Source of the DNA: an uncultured Clostridia bacterium
GTDB taxonomy: Bacteria > Bacillota > Clostridia > Oscillospirales > Ruminococcaceae
Direction of reading: 5' to 3'
Assembly (NCBI GenBank): GCA_948473085.1
Contig: CAOKWH010000005.1
Coordinates: 33,130 to 97,129 of the forward strand
Length of the DNA stretch: 64,000 bases
Made by a program: the position numbers and the translations under genes. Positions 25,365 to 33,890 of the stretch are shown piece by piece. Below the pieces are notes generated by a model. That model saw only the letters and a program-made list of their open reading frames with translations, was not told the origin of the DNA and did no database searches. Numbering within the stretch: position 1 is the stretch's first letter; each line of letters begins with the position of its first letter.

Positions 25365-25751
25365 TTAGCCCAGCTGCCCCAATCGAATGGGGCCGCCCAG
25401 GATATTGCACACCGGGCAGGAGGAAACCTCCTGGATAATCCGGGCTTTCTCCTCCTCAGCCAGTGCGCCGGTGATCTCCATCTTGGTAAGGATGTGGGTA
25501 ACGCCATCCTCCACCTTCATGTCCACCAGCACACGCACCTCCTCGTAGGGCAGCTTATCCCGGTTCAGGTATTTTCTGGCGGTGATGTTCATACAGGCGC
25601 CCAAGGCGGAAAGCAGGGTTTCCCCCGGGCGCAGGTAGGCGTTGCTGCCCCCCTGGTCCTCCGGGATATCGGCATAGCTGGCATGCACAGTGCCGCGCTC
25701 GGCCTCCATCTTGGCAATATAGTCCTTGTTTGTACCTGTTACTGTAATCAT
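25365..25751 (-). CDS. OsmC-family peroxiredoxin-like protein
   Basis: The 128-residue protein has the OsmC pattern: an early GTVHAS strand, PGETLLSALGACMNITARKY with Cys53 and a late SSCPVCNIL with Cys112/115. In Ohr/OsmC enzymes the first Cys attacks organic peroxides and the second resolves it, so a thiol peroxidase role is reasonable. AAGGAGG precedes the ATG. It follows the ABM-like gene by 31 bases and is controlled with it, opposite an HxlR regulator. Confidence 0.88.
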   Translation of the reverse strand: MITVTGTNKDYIAKMEAERGTVHASYADIPEDQGGSNAYLRPGETLLSALGACMNITARKYLNRDKLPYEEVRVLVDMKVEDGVTHILTKMEITGALAEEEKARIIQEVSSCPVCNILGGPIRLGQLG

Positions 25752-25782
25752 CCTTTGTTTCCTCCTTGCTTTGCTTTGTTTG

Positions 25783-26073
25783 TTATGCTACGGTGTAAAT
25801 GCGCACCTCGGGGTCGGCGCTCCACAGAGGCTTCAGGCCGGTGAACACATCCTGCTGGAACATCCCGCTCTCCAGGTAGGCCTTGGCCTGCTCCACAGTG
25901 GCAAAGCCATGCAGCACCTGTACATCCTCCTCCCGAACGAGCAAGTCCTTGCTCAGGGCGCCAGGGATGGTGGCGAGGAACGGCTCCCGATAGTCGGAAT
26001 ACACCTTGGCCGCCGCAGGGCGGTTTGTGGCATCAATTTTCATGGTAATTTCCAGATAGGCAGTAATTTTCAT
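25783..26073 (-). CDS. Small ABM-like (dimeric alpha-beta barrel) protein
   Basis: The 96-residue protein MKITAYLEITMKIDATN... alternates strands and helices in a way that fits antibiotic-biosynthesis-monooxygenase-like dimeric ferredoxin folds, a broad group including quinol and heme oxygenases. No catalytic residues can be assigned. I start at ATG 26073 with AGGGGAAA upstream; the longer frame to 26142 crosses the promoter. It heads a two-gene unit with osmC. Confidence 0.7.
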   Translation of the reverse strand: MKITAYLEITMKIDATNRPAAAKVYSDYREPFLATIPGALSKDLLVREEDVQVLHGFATVEQAKAYLESGMFQQDVFTGLKPLWSADPEVRIYTVA

Positions 26074-26131
26074 TGTTGTTTTCCCCTTTTTGGTATGGTT
26101 GTTTTTTCTGCAAAGGCCCTTTGTTGACTCT

Positions 26132-26160
26132 ATTATATCCACACTGCTTTTTTAGTTCAA
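26132..26160 (-). promoter_or_regulatory. Promoter of the ABM-osmC unit
   Basis: TTGAAC (26160-26155), 17 bases, TATAAT (26137-26132). Confidence 0.85.
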
Positions 26161-26177
26161 TATATTATTTAATTTAT

Positions 26178-26205
26178 AAGTCACTTTTAATTTTATTAGT
26201 GACTT
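26178..26205. promoter_or_regulatory. Perfect dyad, candidate HxlR operator
   Basis: AAGTCACT-N12-AGTGACTT lies between the divergent promoters and its right arm touches the -35 of the HxlR promoter. Confidence 0.7.
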
Positions 26206-26233
26206 GCCATTTGCTATTTACTTTTATTATAAT
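26204..26233 (+). promoter_or_regulatory. Promoter of the second HxlR gene
   Basis: TTGCCA (26204-26209), 18 bases, TATAAT (26228-26233). Confidence 0.75.
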
Positions 26234-26264
26234 AGTATCGGACAAAGGAAAGGAAGGAAGCAGT

Positions 26265-26642
26265 ATGTATCAACCCAAAACTGAAAAGGAAATCCGCTGC
26301 CCGCTGGAATACGGCCTGGATATCTTTGGGGGCAAGTGGAAGTCCCGCATTATCTGCGTGCTGGCCGAAAAGCAGGTACTGCGATACAGCGAGCTGCGCC
26401 GGGAAATGGCCAACATCACCGACGCCGTACTGGCCGCCGCCCTAAAAGAGCTGATGGCAGACGGCATAATACAGCGCAAGATGTATGACGAAATTCCGCC
26501 CAAGGTGGAATACAGCCTCACCGAAAAGGGGCAGTCGGTGGTGCCCATTCTGCAAAGCATCTGCCACTGGTCCGGGGCCTATCACCGGGAGGGCAGCGAC
26601 AAACTGCTGCACCAGTGCCAAAAGTGCGACTATCTCAAATAA
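26265..26642 (+). CDS. HxlR-family regulator, possibly redox-sensing
   Basis: The 125-residue regulator has the HxlR core (LDIFGGKWKSRIICVLAEKQVLRYSELRREM, PPKVEYSLTEKGQSVVPIL). Cysteines are at 12, 31, 100, 118 and 121; the N-terminal Cys and the C-terminal C-x-x-C recall thiol-switch members such as HypR and YodB. GGAAAGGAAGGAAG precedes ATG 26265; the upstream-extended frame is promoter DNA. Its likely target is the divergent OsmC unit. Confidence 0.9.
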   Translation: MYQPKTEKEIRCPLEYGLDIFGGKWKSRIICVLAEKQVLRYSELRREMANITDAVLAAALKELMADGIIQRKMYDEIPPKVEYSLTEKGQSVVPILQSICHWSGAYHREGSDKLLHQCQKCDYLK

Positions 26643-26644
26643 AG

Positions 26645-26684
26645 GCAGAAAAGCAGCCGGTAGATGGCTGCTTTTCTGTTTTTA
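26645..26684 (+). terminator. Terminator of the HxlR gene
   Basis: GCAGAAAAGCAGCC and GGCTGCTTTTCTG arms followed by TTTTT. Confidence 0.88.
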
Positions 26685-26813
26685 TCTATACTTTACCCGA
26701 TCCCGTCCTTTTTATTCTTTGCCCCTCCTGCAACCTGCGCCAGTGCAGCGAGCAGGCATATTTTTAAGCTGTGCTGTCATAGGGTTTGGTGTGCCTTGCT
26801 TTGGCAGCATATA

Positions 26814-27191
26814 CTAAACAGGCTCGTGGGCAATCTCCATCTCCCCGGCTAAAATCCTCCCCAGGGCGCAGTGCTCCATCACATCCTGCACCTGGGCGCG
26901 CTGCCCCGGGGTCAGGCTGCCCAGAATGTGGGTTTTGGTGCGGATACGCGTGATCTCCCCCTCGGTTTCGGCCGTGACCGAAACGGTTACTTCCTCAAAG
27001 GGGATGCCCTCCTTTTGCATCCAGTCCTGCCCGGTGAGTGCCATGCAGGCTCCCAAAGCCCCAATGAGCAGCTCCCCCGGGCACAGGCAGCCGCCGCCGG
27101 CCGGACCGGCAAAGGCAGGCTCCACACCCGGCCGATCCCCCAACAGGGTGGTACGGGTTGTTTTGTTGTTTCCTACAACAGTAATTTTCAT
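26814..27191 (-). CDS. Second OsmC-family protein
   Basis: The 125-residue protein starts MKITVVGNNKTTRTT and carries GELLIGALGACMALTGQDW with the first reactive Cys and MEHCALGRIL with the second. It has an extra Cys pair in GGGCLCPGE. It is related to the OsmC at 25365 but clearly diverged, so this is not a recent duplication. AGGAG lies upstream. It stands alone and points towards the HxlR terminator. Confidence 0.85.
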   Translation of the reverse strand: MKITVVGNNKTTRTTLLGDRPGVEPAFAGPAGGGCLCPGELLIGALGACMALTGQDWMQKEGIPFEEVTVSVTAETEGEITRIRTKTHILGSLTPGQRAQVQDVMEHCALGRILAGEMEIAHEPV

Positions 27192-27399
27192 GCCGTGTTT
27201 TTCTCCTTTCGTTTCATCAGGCGGCTAATGCTGCCCTGCCCCCAGTCTATGCAGGCCGGGGGCAGGGTGGAACCCCCGGCGCGGGGTATCTGGCGGGCGG
27301 TCACATAGCTGTGCCCAAAAGAGGGAAGGCCGAATATGCTAAAACAGGCGGCAGCTTCTGCCCGCCTATTCTGCCTAAATGCAAAGGAGTGAAAAAACC

Positions 27400-28008
27400 A
27401 TGAAACAAAAGCTGATACTGCCCATCAACCGTACCCGGGTGACAGCTTCCTGCGAAAACACCGCCTACCGCCAAAAATTCGGCTTCAGCCACTACGGCAC
27501 CGATCTCATTTCCACCGCCGGCAGCACCCTGCTCTATGCCAGCGGGGTGGGCACGCTGGTTGCTTCGGGCTGGGATGAATACGCCGGGAATGTGATTGTT
27601 ATCCGGTATCCCGGCGCCTATAACCACCGGCAGCGCCGGTATGAGGATGTTATCTTCCGGTACTACCACCTCCAGTCCATTGCCGACCTGCCCAAAGGGG
27701 AGAACAGCATCACCAAAGATACCCCCCTTGGCCACTACGGCGGTTCCGGCTTTGGCAGCATGACCAAGTGGAGCCCCCACCTGCATGTTGAAGCGGACAC
27801 CGACACCCGGTACCCCAACTTTTCCGCCACCTTTGCGGTGAGCGGCAGTATTATCAAGGGCAGGAACTCCGGGGCCAATGCCAGCACCACCCTGAGCTGC
27901 CTGGAATATCTCTACTGCAAAAAAAGCGCCCCGGATTTTCAGACATACAGCACCACCCGGGACGCCTTTATCAACAATGCGGATAAGACCATCCCCATCC
28001 TGCGCTAA
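27400..28008 (+). CDS. M23/LytM-domain peptidase without signal peptide
   Basis: The 202-residue protein has the LytM zinc site: FSHYGTDLIS (HxxxD) and later HLHVEAD (HxH), with IVIRYPG and YYHLQS between. This fold cuts peptidoglycan cross-bridges. Unlike most M23 proteins it has no signal peptide or membrane anchor, as in some phage-derived endolysins. I start at ATG 27400, where AAAGGAG lies nine bases upstream; an in-frame ATG at 27379 has no ribosome site. Confidence 0.85.
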   Translation: MKQKLILPINRTRVTASCENTAYRQKFGFSHYGTDLISTAGSTLLYASGVGTLVASGWDEYAGNVIVIRYPGAYNHRQRRYEDVIFRYYHLQSIADLPKGENSITKDTPLGHYGGSGFGSMTKWSPHLHVEADTDTRYPNFSATFAVSGSIIKGRNSGANASTTLSCLEYLYCKKSAPDFQTYSTTRDAFINNADKTIPILR

Positions 28009-28027
28009 GCAAAATCAGTAAAGACCG

Positions 28028-28055
28028 GCGGGGGTACAGCCCGCTGTTTTTTGCG
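28028..28055 (+). terminator. Probable terminator of the M23 gene
   Basis: A short GCGGG/CCCGC stem followed by TGTTTTTTG, twenty bases after the stop. Confidence 0.6.
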
Positions 28056-28144
28056 CCCAAGCAGGGGAAAAGGTTATTTTGAAAGCAAAAACAATGCTTT
28101 TTCCCCTTTATTTGTTCTATTTTTATCTTCTTTTTGTTCCATTA

Positions 28145-28173
28145 TTGCAATTCTTAAAAACCTATTATATAAT
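28145..28173 (+). promoter_or_regulatory. Promoter of the CZB chemoreceptor gene
   Basis: TTGCAA (28145-28150), 17 bases, TATAAT (28168-28173). Confidence 0.85.
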
Positions 28174-28274
28174 ACATGATAGATAGGTGGGCAAGCGGCG
28201 TATCCGTTTTTTCGGGGCATGCCCTGCATCCTGCTATTCAGCTTGAAAAATAATAAAGGGAGGCCCGAAAACCC

Positions 28275-29951
28275 ATGGGTACCAGTATTAAACGATCTGT
28301 CAGCATTCGTGTTATCTGCGCCATTCTTGCCATCCTGCTGTTTGGCGGAATGACCATCCGGAACATCCGGCTTATCAGCGAGCTTCAGGAAAACAGCATC
28401 CAAGCCACTGCCACATTGGACGAAGTCCGGGCTGCCGAAACAGCCCACTACAAATGGTCGGCCAACCTGAGCAACGCGCTCTATTCCGGCACCGACTTTA
28501 CCGGCAGTATGGACTACACCGCCTGCGTACTGGGCAACTGGCTTTACTCGGACATGGAGCTGCAGGACGAGGAGATAAACCAGCTGCGCTCCCAGATTGA
28601 ACCGCTGCACCAGTCGCTGCACCGCTCGGCCGGCACCGCGCTGGAACTGTATGCAACCGATCCCGCTGCCGCCCAGCAATACTATCAGGAGTCCATCCAA
28701 AGCACGCTGAGTTCGTTAGTTGGCCTGCTGGAGCAGGTGGTGGCCCGGAGCGAAACCCTCAGCGGCAACTACGCCACCCACATGAACGAAACCATCTCCA
28801 CCATGCAAACCGCCAACTATGTGTTCTCGGCGCTGGCCCTAATTGCCTTAATCAGCCTGGTGATCTATGTACTGGAATATGTGGTAAAGCCGCTGGTAAA
28901 TATCACAGCCAAAATCCGCCCCCTGCAGGAGGGCAACCTCACCTTGCAGCTGAACTACAGGTCCAAAAACGAGCTGGGCCAGCTGGCCCAGACCCTGGAA
29001 AAATCCATGAGCCTCATCCAGGAATATGTTGCAGATATTGACCATATTATTGGCGAACTGGCCCAGGGCAACTTTAATGTGTCCACTTCCGCCCAGTATA
29101 TCGGCGATTTCCGCTCCATCGAGCAGGCACTGGACCGCTTTACTGTATCCATTTCGGACGCCATGGGCAGCATTGTGCAAACCGAGCAGCGGGTGGCCAA
29201 CCAGGCCGAGCAGCTCTCCAACGGGGCCATGTCCCTGGCCCAGGGCGCCACTGAGCAGGCCAGCGCCGTACAAAACCTGTACTCCACCATGGACGACCTC
29301 ACTAAGAGCGCCGCCCGCAATGTGGAAGCTGCTGCCAACGCCCAGCGCAGCGCCCAGCTCACCAGCGAGCAGGTTACTTTAAGCAGCCAGCAGATGGAGG
29401 AAATGGTGGTTGCCATGGGCAATATTACCGAAGCCTCCCAGCAGATTGGCAAAATTATTGCCACCATTGAAAACATTGCCTTCCAAACCAACATCCTGGC
29501 CCTGAATGCGGCTGTAGAAGCCGCCCGGGCCGGTACGGCAGGCAAGGGCTTTGCCGTAGTAGCCAACGAGGTGCGCAACCTAGCCTCCAAGTCGGACGAG
29601 GCCGCCAAGGCCACCAAGAGCCTGATTGAAAACTCGGTGCTGGCCACCGAACAGGGCAGCCAGATTGTATCCGAGGTTTCCCAGTCCCTCAGCCAGGCGC
29701 TGGAATTGGTAAAACAGTCGGATACCGCCATCCGTTCCATCACCGAGGCCATCCACGAGGAGGCCAAATCCCTCTCCTATGTATCCGAGAGCATCGGGCA
29801 AATCTCCTCTGTGGTGCAGACCAACTCGGCCAGCAGCCAGGAATCGGCCGCTGTCAGCTCCGAGCTGTTCCAGCAGGTGCATCTGCTGGAGGAGGAAACA
29901 AAGAAGTTCCGGTTAAAGGGCAACGACTGGTCGATGGATGCTTCCCTCTAA
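28275..29951 (+). CDS. Methyl-accepting chemotaxis protein with extracytoplasmic CZB-like domain
   Basis: The 558-residue receptor has a first span at about residues 11-28 and a second at about 181-201. Between them lie AHYKWSANL with His58, [14 protein letters not shown] with Cys84, and PLHQSLHRS with His112 and His116. The spacing of three His and one Cys matches the zinc site of CZB domains. HAMP and signalling domains follow, with the tip [26 protein letters not shown] domains in other receptors sense zinc or hypochlorous acid, usually from the cytoplasm; here the position is outside. GGGAGG precedes the ATG. Confidence 0.9.
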   Translation: MGTSIKRSVSIRVICAILAILLFGGMTIRNIRLISELQENSIQATATLDEVRAAETAHYKWSANLSNALYSGTDFTGSMDYTACVLGNWLYSDMELQDEEINQLRSQIEPLHQSLHRSAGTALELYATDPAAAQQYYQESIQSTLSSLVGLLEQVVARSETLSGNYATHMNETISTMQTANYVFSALALIALISLVIYVLEYVVKPLVNITAKIRPLQEGNLTLQLNYRSKNELGQLAQTLEKSMSLIQEYVADIDHIIGELAQGNFNVSTSAQYIGDFRSIEQALDRFTVSISDAMGSIVQTEQRVANQAEQLSNGAMSLAQGATEQASAVQNLYSTMDDLTKSAARNVEAAANAQRSAQLTSEQVTLSSQQMEEMVVAMGNITEASQQIGKIIATIENIAFQTNILALNAAVEAARAGTAGKGFAVVANEVRNLASKSDEAAKATKSLIENSVLATEQGSQIVSEVSQSLSQALELVKQSDTAIRSITEAIHEEAKSLSYVSESIGQISSVVQTNSASSQESAAVSSELFQQVHLLEEETKKFRLKGNDWSMDASL

Positions 29952-29960
29952 GCATTTACA

Positions 29961-29991
29961 AAAATCCCCCTGGAAAACCAGGGGGATTTTT
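29961..29991. terminator. Bidirectional terminator
   Basis: AAAATCCCCCTGG and CCAGGGGGATTTT arms between the convergent chemoreceptor and lipoprotein genes. Confidence 0.88.
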
Positions 29992-29996
29992 CTGTT

Positions 29997-30626
29997 TTAT
30001 CCGCCAGTTTTGGGCGCTTCGGTTATCAGGCTGCGGTAGATGGAACATTCTCCCAGCGGGCCATCGGCTAAGATTAGGGTGCGGCGGATGGTGGGGAGTT
30101 CCTCCCCGGCCGATACGGTAAAGGTCAGTGCCAGCTCCCCCTCCTCCCGCACAGCGGCCAGCAGGTCAATCTCATACTGGCGCAGTTCCCCGGCAGGCCC
30201 GGGCGTAACATAGGCCCCCTCCTCCCGGTAGGTCAGGTTATCCCGGCGCAGCTCCTCCGGTGAAATGCCAAACCGGGCTTCCACCACCATCTCCAACTCC
30301 TCCGCCGGAAAAAAGGCGCCTTCCTCCCCTTCCCGGAAATAGGAGGTTAAAATATCTGCCGCCTGCGGGTTTTCCAGCTGTAGATAACTGGCGTACCACA
30401 TGGTTAGGTAGGTTTTATCCAACTGCTGGGGCTGCTGCCAATCGGCGCCCCCCAGCAAAAAGTCCAGCCGCCGGATGGCTGTAATATACTCCTCGGTCTG
30501 CTGATCCAGCTGGGAGGACCGAAAAGGCGCCGCCCGCTGCTCCACTGGCTGCTGGCCCACCTCCTCCCGGCAGCCAGCCAACACGAAACAGGCCAGCAGC
30601 CCCGCGGCAAGTGCTCGTCTATCCAT
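29997..30626 (-). CDS. Lipoprotein of unknown function (paralogue of 31490)
   Basis: The 209-residue protein has a signal peptide ending ACFVLAGC, so it is a lipoprotein. The body includes TMWYASYLQL, a FFPAEELEMVVEARFG segment and ISPEEL. The protein at 31490-33199 has a matching N-terminal region (WYSYARQ, ILPAEEMMQLLERYF, KPESL), so the two share a domain. I do not recognise it. AGGAGGGGG lies upstream of ATG 30626. It is divergent from the GNAT gene. Confidence 0.72.
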   Translation of the reverse strand: MDRRALAAGLLACFVLAGCREEVGQQPVEQRAAPFRSSQLDQQTEEYITAIRRLDFLLGGADWQQPQQLDKTYLTMWYASYLQLENPQAADILTSYFREGEEGAFFPAEELEMVVEARFGISPEELRRDNLTYREEGAYVTPGPAGELRQYEIDLLAAVREEGELALTFTVSAGEELPTIRRTLILADGPLGECSIYRSLITEAPKTGG

Positions 30627-30705
30627 ATAATGCCCCCTCCTTTTCCGCTTAGTATGGGCAAACCTATCCGGCTTTAAACAACAGGCTCCTGCCAATTCCT
30701 CCGTC

Positions 30706-30735
30706 TTGCCGTTCCTTGGTATCTAGTGCTATAAT
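30706..30735 (+). promoter_or_regulatory. Promoter of the GNAT gene
   Basis: TTGCCG (30706-30711), 18 bases, TATAAT (30730-30735). Confidence 0.7.
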
Positions 30736-30760
30736 AAAAGCAAAAAGGGGAGGTTTTTCT

Positions 30761-31273
30761 ATGCTGCGACTGCGACCCTACAAGGCCGGCGACGCCCAAA
30801 CCATCACCACCTGGCTGAAGGATGAATTTGCCCTGCGCCAGTGGAGCGCCGACCGCTATGGCAGCTATCCCATTACACCTGCCGACATGAACGCCTACTA
30901 CGACAACGAAAAAGACAGCGGCAGAAGCTGGGGGATGACCGCCTTTGACGAAAACGGCATTGTCGGGCATTTTACCCTGCGTTTCCCCCACGCCGACAGC
31001 TTGGAGGAGCTGCGCCTGGGCTTTGTCATTGTGGATGATGCCCAGCGGGGCAGGGGCTATGGCAAGGAGATGCTCTCGCTGGCCGTCCGGTATGCCTTTG
31101 AGTTTGTCGGGGTGCAAAAGGTGTCGTTGGGGGTGTTTGAAAACAATACGGCGGCCCTCCATTGCTACGAAGCCTGCGGGTTTCGCCGGGTGGAGCGGGA
31201 ACAGGTGGAGCAGTACCGCTGCATGGGGGAAGTTTGGCGCTGTATCGAGCTGGAACGGATTCGAAACGGGTGA
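30761..31273 (+). CDS. GNAT family N-acetyltransferase (RimJ/RimL-like)
   Basis: The 170-residue enzyme has LRPYKAGDAQTITTWL at the start, GFVIVDDAQRGRGYGKEML as the acetyl-CoA loop (RGRGYG), and VGVQKVSLGVFENNTAALHCYEACGF, the typical end of RimJ/RimL-type GNATs. GGGGAGG precedes ATG 30761. The substrate is unknown. Confidence 0.88.
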   Translation: MLRLRPYKAGDAQTITTWLKDEFALRQWSADRYGSYPITPADMNAYYDNEKDSGRSWGMTAFDENGIVGHFTLRFPHADSLEELRLGFVIVDDAQRGRGYGKEMLSLAVRYAFEFVGVQKVSLGVFENNTAALHCYEACGFRRVEREQVEQYRCMGEVWRCIELERIRNG

Positions 31274-31489
31274 CAGGATAGCTGCTTCCGATTTTTATTA
31301 CAATCTGTATAAATCTGCCCCCATTTTTCAGTTCTCTGCCTGGGGAACTGAGAGGGAACGCCCCGCCGGCTTTGGGCGTCGAGCCAAAACTGCTGATACC
31401 GCCCCTGCACCGGGCTAACTTTAAAAACAGGGGTTTATTAAACACACAAGTATAAGCTACATTTGTGACAGAAAAAGGGTGAACAAGTG

Positions 31490-33199
31490 ATGTGGAAAAA
31501 ATATCTGGCGTTGGCGGCTGCCGCCGCCCTGATTCTGCTATCCGGCTGCCAACCGGCGGGAGAAACCTCCTCCGGTCCGGCCGTCCTCCGGGAGGTGACC
31601 GAGCAGGAGGAGCTGGCCCGGCTGTGGCAGGATTACCTGGGCCTGGCTGTGGTTCCGCTGCAACAGGAGTTTGCCTCCCCGCAGGAGGTGGATTTGGGGC
31701 AGCTGAGCACCTACTGCTGGTACAGCTATGCCCGGCAGCATGGCGGCACTGGGGAGCTTGCCCCGGCGGGGGATGGCTCCTACATCCTGCCGGCAGAGGA
31801 GATGATGCAGCTGCTGGAGCGCTACTTTAACTGGAAGCCGGAAAGCTTAAAGGATACCTCCCCACAGAGTTTTTACGGCGGCATCCGCTATGACCCAGAG
31901 GCAGAGCAGTTTTTTGTCTGGCCGCCGGACAACGAATTTATTCTGCCGGGCTACCCCTCCGGCGGCGAAAACCCCTGGGGTATCGTACTAGAGCGCTTCT
32001 GCTACAACACCGACGGCACCGCTACAGCCGTTCTGGCACAGGAGAGCATGTACCTGCAAGGCGAGGTGGGCAGCCGGGATATTTACACGCTGGGCGTCCG
32101 GGAGAACGGGGAGCTCTACTTCCTTTCGATGCAAACCGAGTATGTGCCCACCAACCTGGCCAACTTCACCGGGGAGTACACCCCCCTGCCGCTGGATATC
32201 CCCAAGCAGTGGTTAAACCAGCCCTATGGCATCCAGGGCCTTTCCACCGATGACGGCCTGATTCTGGCCACCTGGGTATCCCAAAAGAGCGGCCCGCCCC
32301 TGTGGCAGCTGCGCTGCTATGACACCGAAAACTGGCAGCTGACCGGAGAGCTGGATCTGGAAATGGCGGAGGACTGGAGAATAGCCACCGACCTAAAATA
32401 CACCGGCCAGGAACTAATTTTCATCTGCACCGACAGCGTTTATCGGATAGCAAAGGATCTTTCCAGCTGCGAGAAAATCCCGCTGCCCGACCCCTTGGCC
32501 CAGGCCATAGCCAGCCAGGAGGGCTTTTTCAGCGGCTATGCTGTCACGGAGGATTTAAGCCTTTGGCTCTGGTGTGATGACGAGGGGCTGCAGCTGCTGG
32601 ATGCCTCCACCGGGGAGGTGCGCTGCCTGCTGAAAAATACCCTCAGCACAAGTGACAAATTCGGGACCATGGGCTATCAGGTACTCCCCAAGTTTCTGGA
32701 TGGCGGCAGGCTGGCCCTGACCCTGACTGCGGCGTATGAAAACTACAGCTCCATCAATCTTGTCCCGGTATCCGGCGGGGAGGCCACCGAGCTGCCCGCC
32801 AGTGAGTGGGATATTCTGCCGGCGGGCGGGCAGGGCTTCTTCCTGCTCCGGCAGGAGGATTGGCAGGTGATAGAGCACCAATACTATTCCTACCAAACCA
32901 GGCAGCTACAGCCGCTGCGGCTGCTGGCAAATGAGCAGGAACAGCAGATTCTCTCCCGCCTGTTTGCCACCGGGAATATTATCGCCTTTGTTTCCGGCGA
33001 CCGAGATTACCAGCGGGAGGATGCCGCCCAGCACCTGTGGACGCTGGACGCCACCACCGGCACACTGACCGACACTGGCGTATCCATCACAGCGGCGTAT
33101 GGGGCAAGCTTCGAGCCGCTGGCTGTCCTGCCGGATGGCAGGGTTGTTGTCCACTACAATGTCACCCCCGCCGAGCGAGGCATTATCCTGGTGCCATAG
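31490..33199 (+). CDS. Large lipoprotein of unknown function
   Basis: The 569-residue protein has a lipoprotein signal peptide ending LLSGC. Residues ~30-200 carry the domain shared with the lipoprotein at 29997. From ~230 on there are repeating strand patterns (LILATWVSQ, ELIFICTDSVYRI, LSLWLWCDDEGLQLLDASTG, GRVVVHYN) that suggest a beta-propeller-like fold. No catalytic motif is seen. Start is ATG 31490, one codon after a GTG. It ends at a terminator shared with the ATPase operon. Confidence 0.75.
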   Translation: MWKKYLALAAAAALILLSGCQPAGETSSGPAVLREVTEQEELARLWQDYLGLAVVPLQQEFASPQEVDLGQLSTYCWYSYARQHGGTGELAPAGDGSYILPAEEMMQLLERYFNWKPESLKDTSPQSFYGGIRYDPEAEQFFVWPPDNEFILPGYPSGGENPWGIVLERFCYNTDGTATAVLAQESMYLQGEVGSRDIYTLGVRENGELYFLSMQTEYVPTNLANFTGEYTPLPLDIPKQWLNQPYGIQGLSTDDGLILATWVSQKSGPPLWQLRCYDTENWQLTGELDLEMAEDWRIATDLKYTGQELIFICTDSVYRIAKDLSSCEKIPLPDPLAQAIASQEGFFSGYAVTEDLSLWLWCDDEGLQLLDASTGEVRCLLKNTLSTSDKFGTMGYQVLPKFLDGGRLALTLTAAYENYSSINLVPVSGGEATELPASEWDILPAGGQGFFLLRQEDWQVIEHQYYSYQTRQLQPLRLLANEQEQQILSRLFATGNIIAFVSGDRDYQREDAAQHLWTLDATTGTLTDTGVSITAAYGASFEPLAVLPDGRVVVHYNVTPAERGIILVP

Positions 33200-33215
33200 C
33201 CCCTTTAGGCAAAAT

Positions 33216-33248
33216 AAAAACACCCTGTTTTGTAACAGGGTGTTTTTT
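33216..33248. terminator. Bidirectional terminator
   Basis: AACACCCTGTT and AACAGGGTGTT arms with T runs on both sides, between the lipoprotein gene and the end of the ATPase operon. Confidence 0.9.
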
Positions 33249-33890
33249 TCAGCTTCGGGCATCCGCTTTGCGGGCTGCGGCCCGGTTTTTCTGAGCCTTG
33301 ATAACCTTCAGGCGGGAGAACTCCTCCCGCTCCTTCTCCTCCAGGGAGTCGGATATAAATTTAACGGTGCTTTCCAGGTTGGGAATAACCACATTTTTCA
33401 GCGCATTGGCCCGGCGCTGGGTTTTTACAATGGCGTCGGACAGGCCGGCAGCGGCATTTTCAATCTCCGCCAGGGTGATGGTAATCTCCTTCACCCGCTG
33501 GAAGCAGAGAAAGGCATAATCCAGCTGGGAGTTGCTCTCGTACATGCCGTAGGAAAGCTGCAGCGGCCGGGCCTCATACTTGACAATGGGGATATCCACC
33601 CCCATTACACTGCGGAACCCAATGGTAATGCCGTTGTCAATGGGGACACTCTCGGCAATTTCGTCAATCCGCCCCAGTGTGATATTGGCGCTGCGCAGCG
33701 CCTGGTAGGCCTCGTCAAAGATGCGGTCCACCTCGTTGCGCAGCTTCTGGGCCTGGTCCACCAAGCTCATCATCTCCCGGATGAGGATGTTGCGCTTTTT
33801 GTCCATTAGGTCATAGCCCATGGTGGAGAGGGCCAGCGTCTTTTTGGTGGCAATGAGATTGCCCTTGGTGGGGAAAACCTGCTGTGCCAT
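33249..33890 (-). CDS. ntpD: V-type ATPase subunit D
   Basis: The 213-residue central-stalk subunit starts [19 protein letters not shown], has the long N- and C-terminal helices of the rotor shaft (FDEAYQALRSAN, RRANALKNVVIPNLESTVKFI), and a basic tail. Its ATG shares a base with the stop of the B-subunit gene (TAATG). It is the last gene of the nine-gene operon. Confidence 0.95.
   Translation of the reverse strand: MAQQVFPTKGNLIATKKTLALSTMGYDLMDKKRNILIREMMSLVDQAQKLRNEVDRIFDEAYQALRSANITLGRIDEIAESVPIDNGITIGFRSVMGVDIPIVKYEARPLQLSYGMYESNSQLDYAFLCFQRVKEITITLAEIENAAAGLSDAIVKTQRRANALKNVVIPNLESTVKFISDSLEEKEREEFSRLKVIKAQKNRAAARKADARS

Noticed and set aside
27234..27270. GC-rich hairpin upstream of the second osmC as a riboswitch
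   Set aside because: It is a single stem without conserved motifs that I recognise, and there is no clear promoter before it.
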